From NCBI RefSeq assembly GCF_001422375.1, contig NZ_LMMU01000001.1:889235-953234 (forward strand): a stretch of DNA of 64,000 nucleotides, given 5' to 3'. The stretch comes from Methylobacterium sp. Leaf99 (GTDB lineage Bacteria > Pseudomonadota > Alphaproteobacteria > Rhizobiales > Beijerinckiaceae). Each line of letters begins with the position of its first letter. The stretch's first letter is position 1. This document shows, piece after piece, positions 34,327-42,461 of the stretch. The notes beneath the pieces were generated by a model. The model was not told where the DNA came from and did no database searches. It saw nothing but the letters and a program-made list of their open reading frames with translations. The position numbers were made by a program, and so were the translations under genes.

Positions 34327-36711
34327 ATGACCGCCCTGAGCACTGGCCGCACGCTTTTCTTCTTCGAGAAGCCCTCGGCGATGCGTCAGCTTCAGCGGTT
34401 CTTCCGCTCGCCGAACACCGTGTGCGTTGCCGCTGAAGGGCACCTGCTTACTGTCCAGGAGCCAGGAAGCATCCGGCCCGAGTGGAAGCCATGGCGGTTC
34501 GACGCGCTGCCCATTGTGCTTGATACGATTCCGGTTAGTTGCGGCCAGAACCGCTCGGGGCAGTCGCACGCGCCGAAACTCGCGGCGATCCGTCAGGCGC
34601 TAAAGGGTGTCGAGCGCGTCATCATCGCCACCGATCCCGGCCGCGAGGGTTCGATGATCGCCTGGGAGGTGCTGGAGCACCTCGGCTGGCGCGGGCGTGT
34701 GGACCGACTGAAGCTCGGTGCCCTCGACGAGGTCTCGATCCGGCGTGCCTTCGCAGCCCTGGCGAAGGAGCCGGCATCGGGTGATCAGGATTATGCCGCC
34801 TACCTGGAGGCGCTCTGTCGGCAATACGAGGACTATCTCCTTGGGCTGAATGGCACCCGGGCGATCTCCCTGAGGCTGCGACCGCCCGCCTTTCGCGAAC
34901 CCTGGCGTTTTGGCGGAGTACAGACCCCGACGCTCGCCATCCTGGCCAATCTCGAGGACCGCATTCGCGCTTTCGTCCCGCAGGACTTCTTCAAGATCGC
35001 GCTTCACCTCATCACCGACACCGGCGCGGCCTTGACCCTATGGCACGCCCCAAAGGAGCGCATCCTCGATCCGGGCATCGCCGAGGCGATCAGGCAGGCG
35101 GCAGCGACGTGGTCAGGCCTGCTGAAGATCGAGCAAAAGGACGTGCGGCGCTCGCCGCCGCGCCTGTTCTCAAAGGACACGCTGGCGCGGCGATGCGCCA
35201 AACGATTCGGCTGGGATCCGCAACACACGGCCTCGCTGGCCCAGGAGCTCTACGACCAAGGCTACCTCAGTTACCCGCGTACCGAATCGGAGTACCTGCC
35301 CGAGGGCCAGACCGGCGATGCGGCTGCCATCGTGGCCGCAGTCACGGGTGTGTTTCCCGAACTCCCCAGCCTCTTCCCAGGGAGCTTCCGGCCGGTGATC
35401 CGCCGGGGTACCAAGGGGCATTACGTCAAGGATCCGGGCGAGCATCACGCCATCGTCCCTCTCCGCAAGGTGCCGGCCCGCGAGCGCCTGTCGGTCGAAC
35501 AGTTCCGCCTCTACGAACTCGTCGCCAAGGCTTACCTTGCCGCGCACCTGCCCGACGGTATCGATGCCCGCACCGGCATCTCGGCAGATGTCTCGACGCC
35601 CATCGGCGCGAAGCATTTCTCGGTGAGTGGCAGCGTCGTGCGCGATGCCGGTTGGCGGGCCATCTACGGTGGCGAGGCCGACGCCGAGACCGATGTCGTA
35701 CCGGGCAAGGTACGGCGCGATCAGGAAGTCCCGCTCGTCCGCTTACCCTCTGTGCGGGACGGTGAGGCTGCATCGGCAACCGCTACCGAGATCACCACGT
35801 CCGTGACAGAACCGCCCCGGCGTATCACGCGCGGCGAACTGCCCGTGGTCATGGGGCGTCTCATCGATCAGGTCGAGGATCCCGACGCGAAGCGAGCCTT
35901 GGAGAACCCGGTCAACCCGAACGAGCCGAAGGGGCTCGGAACGGCCGCAACCCGCGACGCGATCCTGCCCAAGCTTCTGAAGAGCCACTACATCGCGCTT
36001 GGCACCGGCAAGGATCCGGCCATCGAAGTCACCGGCGTCGGGCTCGCCTTCATCACGGCCGTGAGGCAGGTGTTTCCCACGTACGGCGATCCGGTCGGCC
36101 GGGCCCTGTTCGAGGCGGATCTGGCCGAGATCGGGCAGGCTCCCAACCGGGTTGAGGCCCAACGTCGTGCCGGCGCTTTCCAAGAGCGGACCCGCACCCG
36201 TTTGGACGACCTGATCCGGGCGATATCGAAAGCCAACGTGATCGAACTCGATCCGAGTCTGACCCCTCCCAAGGGCGGTGATGACCGGCCGCCGACCCCC
36301 GCCATGGTGTCGTTCGCCGTCTCCTTGGCCAAGCGATCAGGGATGAGACTACCACGCGGGTGCAAAACCAGCATGAGCGTATGCCGAGCCTTCCTCGATA
36401 CCCAAGCGGGGTCACGGACAGCGCAGGAAGAGAATGGAAGTGAGCCGAATACCTCTCGGGCTCCAAGCGAGGCCATGGTGCGCTATGCTCGAAGCTTGGC
36501 TGAGCAGCAGGGCAAAGCCTGCCCACCTGAGGTCGAGGCCAACTTCGACGCCTGCCGCCGTTTCCTTGATGCGGGTACTCCGGTGATCCGACATCCAACG
36601 GGGAAATCACAGCGAACGAAGCGGACGGGCAAGCCCCCGACAGATGGACCAGCCCGACGCGAAACCGGAGCGATCAAACGGAAACCCAGCACCCGTCGTC
36701 GAATGCCGTAG
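34327..36711 (+). CDS. topB: Type IA DNA topoisomerase (topoisomerase III-like)
   Basis: A 794-residue type IA topoisomerase. The TOPRIM domain has TLFFFEKPSAMRQL and ATDPGREGSMIAWEVLEHL; the catalytic Tyr is at about residue 316 in GYLSYPRTESEYLP. No C-terminal zinc fingers are present. Instead the last ~140 residues contain two copies of a ~40-residue unit: AMVSFAVSLAKRSGMRLPRG...CRAFLD (~655-694) and AMVRYARSLAEQQGKACPPE...CRRFLD (~713-750), followed by a Lys/Arg-rich tail likely to bind DNA. It relaxes or decatenates DNA. A TTG start six bases upstream is also possible. Confidence 0.9.
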   Translation: MTALSTGRTLFFFEKPSAMRQLQRFFRSPNTVCVAAEGHLLTVQEPGSIRPEWKPWRFDALPIVLDTIPVSCGQNRSGQSHAPKLAAIRQALKGVERVIIATDPGREGSMIAWEVLEHLGWRGRVDRLKLGALDEVSIRRAFAALAKEPASGDQDYAAYLEALCRQYEDYLLGLNGTRAISLRLRPPAFREPWRFGGVQTPTLAILANLEDRIRAFVPQDFFKIALHLITDTGAALTLWHAPKERILDPGIAEAIRQAAATWSGLLKIEQKDVRRSPPRLFSKDTLARRCAKRFGWDPQHTASLAQELYDQGYLSYPRTESEYLPEGQTGDAAAIVAAVTGVFPELPSLFPGSFRPVIRRGTKGHYVKDPGEHHAIVPLRKVPARERLSVEQFRLYELVAKAYLAAHLPDGIDARTGISADVSTPIGAKHFSVSGSVVRDAGWRAIYGGEADAETDVVPGKVRRDQEVPLVRLPSVRDGEAASATATEITTSVTEPPRRITRGELPVVMGRLIDQVEDPDAKRALENPVNPNEPKGLGTAATRDAILPKLLKSHYIALGTGKDPAIEVTGVGLAFITAVRQVFPTYGDPVGRALFEADLAEIGQAPNRVEAQRRAGAFQERTRTRLDDLIRAISKANVIELDPSLTPPKGGDDRPPTPAMVSFAVSLAKRSGMRLPRGCKTSMSVCRAFLDTQAGSRTAQEENGSEPNTSRAPSEAMVRYARSLAEQQGKACPPEVEANFDACRRFLDAGTPVIRHPTGKSQRTKRTGKPPTDGPARRETGAIKRKPSTRRRMP

Positions 36712-36990
36712 GGGCCGCTCGCAAATGGAATGGTGCCAACAAACGGCCCTTGGCCACCGTATGGAATTCGGCCGCACCTGATTCGAGCTAGCTTGGTGGA
36801 AGGGCGTGATTTTAATCCGTCCCCGCCAGCGCGGATGAGTACGTCACTGCGCGATAAGCTTCCAGATCCGCCCAGTAATCACTATCGACCCAACCTCGTT
36901 ATTAGACGTTCGACTGCTCCGTTTTAAAAGCGGATATTTGTTGCCACTGACGTTCATGTGGACATTTGGCGGAATCTGTCGCTCGGCCGA

Positions 36991-37011
36991 CGGCATAAAA
37001 TTTTTATGCCG
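36991..37011. repeat. Perfect AT-rich palindrome upstream of kdp
   Basis: CGGCATAAAA-T-TTTTATGCCG has perfect 10-base arms around one base. It could be a terminator for topB (U-rich right arm) or an operator. The arm motif CTTATGCCG recurs once 20 bases downstream. Confidence 0.5.
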
Positions 37012-37401
37012 AAGTCTCCCGCTCCCCTCGAACCCTTATGCCGATTCGAGGATCGTCGCAGGCCGCCCCAAGAGGGTTCAAGGCGCTCGACTCCTTCGAT
37101 GAACCTTATCCGCTGAGGACCGGCCCCGGCCGATAGACCCGGTGCCATATGTCGATCCTCACACCCGTCCGGCCTGCAGCCTCTGCGCTTCCGGTGCCTG
37201 GGATGCGGGACCCTCCTCCATGGCTATCACCTCGGAAGCCATGGCGTCGTTCAGGGCGACCGTTCGACGTGGCAGACGGATTGCCGCGGGCCGCCCAGGC
37301 AGGCTGCCCCCTCGGGTGCACCGAGTTCCGTCTCACCCTGCGCCAGGCCATGCCCGCGAACTGAACGACCCCCGTTCCAGGGCCGGGCAGCGATCCTCAT
37401 G

Positions 37402-37453
37402 CGATCCTTATAAGATCGTCCTCGCTTCCGTCTCGAACCCTAATGCGGTTCGC
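37402..37453 (+). promoter_or_regulatory. Dyad cluster, candidate kdp control site
   Basis: CGATCCTTATAAGATCG (37402-37418) and CGAACCCTAATGCGGTTCG (37434/5-37453) are two inverted repeats 60-110 bases before the first small ORF. The second resembles the dyad at 37027-37050 (CTCGAACCCTTATGC...), giving two related copies in the leader. TTATAAG could also serve as a -10. Control of kdp is inferred from position. Confidence 0.35.
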
Positions 37454-37515
37454 GTCCACATTGGACCCGGGCGAGACCGGTCATGCATCGGCCCCCGAAC
37501 CGAAACGGACCGACC

Positions 37516-37599
37516 ATGCTCGACATCGTCTACATCGCGACGGGGCTCGCCTTCTTCGCCTTGGCCGCCGGCTACGCCGTCCTCTGCGAACGCCTCTGA
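37516..37599 (+). CDS. 27-residue membrane peptide upstream of kdpF
   Basis: ATG 37516 to TGA 37599 encodes [19 protein letters not shown] followed by YAVLCERL: a single hydrophobic helix with a short charged tail. It lies 8 bases before kdpF and in the same direction. It is close in size and shape to KdpF but has a different sequence. It may be a second small subunit stabilising the Kdp complex. No strong ribosome-binding site is seen. Confidence 0.55.
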   Translation: MLDIVYIATGLAFFALAAGYAVLCERL

Positions 37600-37607
37600 G
37601 GCCCGCC

Positions 37608-37697
37608 ATGACCCTCGACCTGACGCTTGGCGCCCTCGTGACCCTGGGGCTGCTCGGATACCTCACCTACGCCCTCGTCCGCCCCGAGCGGTTCTGA
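37608..37697 (+). CDS. kdpF: K+-transporting ATPase subunit KdpF
   Basis: A 29-residue protein, [18 protein letters not shown] then [11 protein letters not shown]. The final [11 protein letters not shown] is the diagnostic end of KdpF. It has a single membrane helix and stabilises the KdpABC complex. It is followed after 26 bases by kdpA with AGGAAGA before its ATG. Confidence 0.88.
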   Translation: MTLDLTLGALVTLGLLGYLTYALVRPERF

Positions 37698-37723
37698 AGG
37701 AACGGCTCCCAGGAAGACTTGCC

Positions 37724-39439
37724 ATGACAATCAACGGCTGGATCCAGATCGCGTTGTTCTGCGCGGTCGTGCTCGCGCTCGCCCGACCGCTCGGCGGCTA
37801 CATGACCCGTGTCTTCACGGGTGAACGAACCTTCCTCTCGCCCGTGCTTGCACCCGTCGAGCGCGGGCTCTACCGCGTCGCCGGCATCAACGCCGCCCAG
37901 GAGCAGCACTGGCTGGCCTACGCCCAGTCCATGCTGGCCTTCCACGTCCTCGGCTTCCTCGCCCTGTACGCGCTGCTGCGTCTCCAGGCGGTCCTGCCGC
38001 TCAACCCGGACGGGCAATCGGCGGTCGCGCCGGACCTCGCGTTCAACACCGCGACGAGTTTCGTCACCAACACGAACTGGCAGTCCTACGGCGGCGAGAC
38101 GACGATGTCGTACCTCACGCAGATGCTGGGGCTGACCCACCAGAACTTCCTGTCCGCCGCCACCGGCATCGCGCTGGCCGTAGCCTTGGTGCGGGGCTTC
38201 TCGCGGGCTTCGGCCTACACGGTGGGCTCGTTCTGGGTCGATCTCACCCGCACGACCCTCTACGTGTTGCTGCCGCTCTGCATGGCGCTGACGCTGTTCT
38301 ACGTCTGGCAGGGCATTCCCCAGACGCTCGGCGGCGCCGTCGAGGTGACGACCCTGGAAGGCGCCAAGCAGACCCTCGCGGTCGGCCCGGTCGCGAGCCA
38401 AGTCGCCATCAAGATGCTCGGCACCAACGGCGGCGGCTTCTTCAACGTCAACGCCGCGCACCCATTCGAGAACCCGACCGCGCTCTCGAACTTCGTCCAG
38501 ATCGTCTCGATCTTCGCCATCGGCGCGGCGATGACCAACGTCTTCGGTCGCATGGTCGGCGACGAGCGCCAGGGCTGGGCGATCCTGTCCGCCATGGGCG
38601 TGCTGTTCCTCGCCGGCACGGCTTTGGTCTACTGGGCCGAGAGCGCCGGTAGCCCCGTCCTGAACGCGTTCGGTCTCACCGGCGGCAACATGGAGGGCAA
38701 GGAGGTCCGGTTCGGAATTCTCGCCTCGGCCTTGTTCGCGGCCGTCACCACGGCGGCGTCCTGCGGCGCGGTCAATGCCATGCACGACAGCTTCACGGCG
38801 CTGGGCGGCATGATCCCGATGATCAACATGCAGCTCGGCGAGATCATCGTCGGCGGCGTCGGCGCCGGCCTCTACGGCATCCTCGTCTTCGTCATCGTCA
38901 CGATCTTCGTCGCCGGCCTCATGGTCGGGCGCAGCCCGGAATACCTCGGCAAGAAGATCGAGGGCCGTGAGGTCAAGATGGCGATGCTCGCCATCCTGTG
39001 CCTGCCCCTGATGATGCTCGGCTTCACGGCGCTCGCCACCGTGGTCGCCGCTGGCCTCGCGGGACCGGCCAATGCCGGCCCGCACGGCTTCTCGGAGATC
39101 CTCTACGCCTTCACGTCGGCGGCGGCGAACAACGGCTCAGCCTTCGGCGGGCTCACGGCCAACACGGCCTTCTACAACACCACCCTCGGCCTCGGCATGC
39201 TGTTCGGGCGGTTCTTCGTCATCGTGCCGGCGCTCGCCATCGCCGGGTCGCTCGCGGCCAAGAAGACCGTGCCGGCCTCGGCCGGGACCTTCCCGACCCA
39301 TGGCGGCCTGTTCATCGGGCTGCTGGTGGGCGTGATCCTCATCGTCGGCGGCCTGACCTTCTTCCCGGCCCTGGCCCTCGGACCCATCGTCGAGCACCTC
39401 GCCGGCGGCCTCGGTCAGACCTTCGCGGCGGGGGGCTGA
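37724..39439 (+). CDS. kdpA: K+-transporting ATPase subunit KdpA
   Basis: A 571-residue membrane protein with about ten segments, the potassium channel-like subunit. Conserved selectivity-loop regions are visible: [54 protein letters not shown] and [14 protein letters not shown] chose ATG 37724 (MTINGWIQI), the family's normal start. KdpA takes K+ and passes it toward KdpB for ATP-driven uptake. Confidence 0.96.
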   Translation: MTINGWIQIALFCAVVLALARPLGGYMTRVFTGERTFLSPVLAPVERGLYRVAGINAAQEQHWLAYAQSMLAFHVLGFLALYALLRLQAVLPLNPDGQSAVAPDLAFNTATSFVTNTNWQSYGGETTMSYLTQMLGLTHQNFLSAATGIALAVALVRGFSRASAYTVGSFWVDLTRTTLYVLLPLCMALTLFYVWQGIPQTLGGAVEVTTLEGAKQTLAVGPVASQVAIKMLGTNGGGFFNVNAAHPFENPTALSNFVQIVSIFAIGAAMTNVFGRMVGDERQGWAILSAMGVLFLAGTALVYWAESAGSPVLNAFGLTGGNMEGKEVRFGILASALFAAVTTAASCGAVNAMHDSFTALGGMIPMINMQLGEIIVGGVGAGLYGILVFVIVTIFVAGLMVGRSPEYLGKKIEGREVKMAMLAILCLPLMMLGFTALATVVAAGLAGPANAGPHGFSEILYAFTSAAANNGSAFGGLTANTAFYNTTLGLGMLFGRFFVIVPALAIAGSLAAKKTVPASAGTFPTHGGLFIGLLVGVILIVGGLTFFPALALGPIVEHLAGGLGQTFAAGG

Positions 39440-39440
39440 G

Positions 39441-39656
39441 ATGCGGCACGCCATGGTGCCGTCCCGCAATCGCGTCGCCATGCGGCGCGCCCTGACCCGC
39501 CACCGACCTCGGTCCCAACCCTGGAGCCGGATCGGTCGCGACCGGAAGGACGTCCGGCTCTCGGACGTCATCCTCGCCATGCTCGGCCTGACCATGCTCG
39601 GCGCCCTCGGCCTGATGGCCGGGGCCGCCCTCCTCGGCAGTGCGCTCGCGCCCTGA
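39441..39656 (+). CDS. Small membrane ORF between kdpA and kdpB
   Basis: A 71-residue frame that begins one base after the kdpA stop. The first 40 residues are strongly basic ([18 protein letters not shown]), and the last 30 form one hydrophobic helix ([20 protein letters not shown]). This insert is not part of the usual kdpFABC order. It fills a gap that would otherwise be 280 bases long. Whether it is translated is unknown. Confidence 0.5.
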   Translation: MRHAMVPSRNRVAMRRALTRHRPRSQPWSRIGRDRKDVRLSDVILAMLGLTMLGALGLMAGAALLGSALAP

Positions 39657-39718
39657 ACCCCACTCGACGGCGCGGGATCGCGCCGCCCCCCGAGACGTCT
39701 CCCAATCGGACAACCGCA

Positions 39719-41812
39719 ATGGCCCGCCCAAACTCGACCAGCCTGTTCAGTGCCGCCCTCGTCGGGCCGGCGCTGGTCGGCGCCCTGACCAAGCTCGACC
39801 CGCGAAAGATGATCAAGAACCCGGTCATGTTCGTGGTCGAGGTCGTGGCCGCGCTGACCACCGTCCTGTTCATCCGTGACGTCGCCACCGGCGGCGCCAA
39901 CCTCGCCTTCTCCGGCCAGATCATCCTCTGGCTCTGGTTCACGGTGCTGTTCGCCAACTTCGCCGAGGCCATCGCCGAGGGACGCGGCAAGGCCCAGGCC
40001 GACAGCCTGCGCCGCACCCGCACCGAGACCATGGCCAAGCGCCTCAAGGGTTCCGGCCGGGAGTTCGAAACCATCCCCGGCAACGACCTCAAGGTCGGCG
40101 ACGTGGTTCTGGTCGAGGCCGGCGACATCATCCCATCGGATGGAGAGGTCATCCTCGGCGTCGCCTCGGTCAACGAGGCGGCCATCACCGGCGAATCCGC
40201 CCCCGTGATCCGCGAGTCGGGCGGCGACCGCTCGGCCGTGACCGGCGGCACGCAGGTGCTCTCCGATGAGATCCGCGTCCGCATCACGGCGGCCGCCGGC
40301 TCGACCTTTGTCGACCGGATGATTGCCCTGGTGGAGGGCGCCTCGCGGCAGAAGACCCCGAACGAGATCGCGCTGAACATCCTGCTCGCCGGCCTCACCA
40401 TCATCTTCGTCTTCGCCGTCGCCTCGATCCCGAGCTTCGCCTCCTATGCCGGCGGCGCGATCCCGCTGATTGTGCTGGTCGCCCTGTTCGTGACCCTGAT
40501 CCCCACCACCATCGGCGCGCTCCTCTCCGCCATCGGCATCGCCGGCATGGACCGGCTCGTCCGCTTCAACGTCCTCGCCCTGTCGGGCCGGGCCGTGGAA
40601 GCGGCGGGCGACGTCGACACCCTGCTGCTGGACAAGACCGGCACCATCACGCTCGGCAACCGCCAGGCCACGGAGTTCCGCCCCGCGCGCGGCGTCACCG
40701 ATCAGGACCTCGCCGATGCGGCCCAGCTGGCGTCCCTGGCCGACGAGACCCCCGAGGGCCGCTCCATCGTGGTGCTGGCCAAGGAGAAGTACGGCCTCCG
40801 GGCCCGCGACATGGCGGGCTTGAACGCCACCTTCGTGCCGTTCACCGCCCAGACCCGGATGAGCGGCGTCGACCTCGACGGCGCCGCCATCCGCAAAGGC
40901 GCGGTCGATTCGATCATCGCGTCGGTGAGCCGGCCGCCGATGGCGACGCGCGGGTCGAACGCGGCCCTGGCCTACAGCCCGGGTGTCGCCGCCGAGACCG
41001 TGCGCGAGATCCAGGCCATCGCCGAGGACATCGCCCGAGCCGGCGGCACGCCGCTGGCGGTCTCCCGCGACGGGCAACTGCTCGGGGTGATCTGCCTCAA
41101 GGACATCGTGAAGGGCGGCATCCGCGAGCGCTTCGCCGAGCTGCGCCGGATGGGCATCCGCACCGTCATGATCACCGGCGACAACCCCATGACCGCGGCC
41201 GCCATCGCGGCGGAGGCCGGCGTCGACGACTTCCTCGCCCAGGCGACCCCGGAGGACAAGCTCGCGCTCATCCGCAAGGAGCAGGCGGAAGGAAAGCTCG
41301 TCGCCATGTGCGGCGACGGCACCAACGACGCCCCGGCGCTGGCCCAGGCCGATGTCGGCGTGGCCATGAACACCGGCACGGTGGCGGCGCGCGAGGCCGG
41401 CAACATGGTCGACCTCGACAGCGACCCGACCAAGCTCATCGAGATCGTCGGCATCGGCAAGCAGCTGCTGATGACCCGTGGCGCCCTGACGACCTTCTCC
41501 ATCGCCAACGACGTCGCCAAGTACTTCGCCATCATCCCGGCGATGTTCCTGGTGCTCTACCCGCAGCTCGAGGCGCTCAACATCATGGGTCTCGCCTCGC
41601 CCGAGAGCGCGATCCTCTCGGCCATCATCTTCAACGCGCTCATCATCGTCGTGCTGATCCCGCTGGCGCTGAAGGGCGTGTCCTACCGGGCTGTCGGGGC
41701 CGGCGCCCTCCTGCGCCGAAACCTCCTGATCTACGGCCTCGGCGGCATCCTCGTGCCCTTCGTCGGCATCAAGGCCATCGATCTCGCCGTCACCGCCCTG
41801 CACCTCGTCTGA
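39719..41812 (+). CDS. kdpB: K+-transporting P-type ATPase subunit KdpB
   Basis: A 697-residue P-type ATPase. TGES of the actuator domain is at residues 157-160, the phosphorylated Asp305 is in [13 protein letters not shown], and [20 protein letters not shown] is the hinge motif of the P domain. Seven membrane segments are expected. It powers K+ uptake by KdpA. The long minus-strand frame over it is a codon-bias shadow. Confidence 0.97.
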   Translation: MARPNSTSLFSAALVGPALVGALTKLDPRKMIKNPVMFVVEVVAALTTVLFIRDVATGGANLAFSGQIILWLWFTVLFANFAEAIAEGRGKAQADSLRRTRTETMAKRLKGSGREFETIPGNDLKVGDVVLVEAGDIIPSDGEVILGVASVNEAAITGESAPVIRESGGDRSAVTGGTQVLSDEIRVRITAAAGSTFVDRMIALVEGASRQKTPNEIALNILLAGLTIIFVFAVASIPSFASYAGGAIPLIVLVALFVTLIPTTIGALLSAIGIAGMDRLVRFNVLALSGRAVEAAGDVDTLLLDKTGTITLGNRQATEFRPARGVTDQDLADAAQLASLADETPEGRSIVVLAKEKYGLRARDMAGLNATFVPFTAQTRMSGVDLDGAAIRKGAVDSIIASVSRPPMATRGSNAALAYSPGVAAETVREIQAIAEDIARAGGTPLAVSRDGQLLGVICLKDIVKGGIRERFAELRRMGIRTVMITGDNPMTAAAIAAEAGVDDFLAQATPEDKLALIRKEQAEGKLVAMCGDGTNDAPALAQADVGVAMNTGTVAAREAGNMVDLDSDPTKLIEIVGIGKQLLMTRGALTTFSIANDVAKYFAIIPAMFLVLYPQLEALNIMGLASPESAILSAIIFNALIIVVLIPLALKGVSYRAVGAGALLRRNLLIYGLGGILVPFVGIKAIDLAVTALHLV

Positions 41813-41846
41813 GCCGCCGCCGCACGCCACCTTCGGGACCATCGTC

Positions 41847-42452
41847 ATGTCGAACCAGCTTCGCCCCGCCCTCGTCCTGCTGATCGCCCTGACGGCGCTC
41901 ACGGGGCTCGCCTATCCCCTCGCGATGACCGGCATCGCGGGGGCGATCTTCCCGGCCAAGGCCGCCGGCAGCCTCATCGAGCGCGATGGCAAGGTCGTCG
42001 GTTCCAGCCTGATCGGGCAGTCCTTCACCAGCGACCGCTACTTCCAGGGCCGCCCCTCGGCGACGAGCGCCGCCGACCCAGCCGACGCCACCAAGACGGT
42101 GCCGGAGCCCTACAACGCGGCGAACTCCTCGGGCTCGAACTTCGGTCCCTCCAGCGCCGCATTGGCCGAACGGGTGAAGGCGGATCTCGCAGCCCGCCAA
42201 GCCGAGAACCCGGGCAAGTCCGTGCCGGTCGACCTCGTCACCACCAGCGGCTCGGGTCTCGACCCGGATGTCTCGCCCGAAGCCGCCCTGTTTCAGGTTC
42301 CTCGCGTCGCTAAGGCACGTAACCTCTCGGAGGATCAGGTGCGCATCCTCGTCGACTCTCAGGTCCAGGATCGCCTGCTCGGCCTCCTCGGCGAGCCGCG
42401 GGTGAACGTGCTCGCCCTTAACCTCGCCCTGGACAACCTCGGTTCCAAGTAA
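41847..42452 (+). CDS. kdpC: K+-transporting ATPase subunit KdpC
   Basis: A 201-residue protein with one N-terminal membrane helix (ALVLLIALTALTGLAYPLAM) and a periplasmic domain. Family features are GSSLIGQSFTSDRYFQGRPSA, VTTSGSGLDPDVSPEAALFQ and RVNVLALNLALD. It assists assembly and ATP use by KdpB. It lies 34 bases after kdpB and 9 before kdpD. Confidence 0.95.
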   Translation: MSNQLRPALVLLIALTALTGLAYPLAMTGIAGAIFPAKAAGSLIERDGKVVGSSLIGQSFTSDRYFQGRPSATSAADPADATKTVPEPYNAANSSGSNFGPSSAALAERVKADLAARQAENPGKSVPVDLVTTSGSGLDPDVSPEAALFQVPRVAKARNLSEDQVRILVDSQVQDRLLGLLGEPRVNVLALNLALDNLGSK

Positions 42453-42461
42453 CATCGCCGG

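Larger units (their letters stand above)
36712..37515. other. Leader region of kdp operon
   Basis: An 800-base gap with locally lower GC and no supported gene; frames that run through it toward kdpA lack homology. It holds several dyads: CGGCATAAAATTTTTATGCCG, CTCGAA-N12-TTCGAG (37027-37050), CGATC-N7-GATCG (37402-37418) and CGAACC-N7-GGTTCG (37434-37453). It should contain the KdpE-controlled promoter, but no classical KdpE box is obvious. Confidence 0.45.

Noticed and set aside
39137..41902. 921-codon open frame on the minus strand over kdpB
   Set aside because: It is antisense to the clear kdpB gene. High GC at third positions leaves stop-free frames. Its text is Asp/Gly/Arg-rich without motifs.
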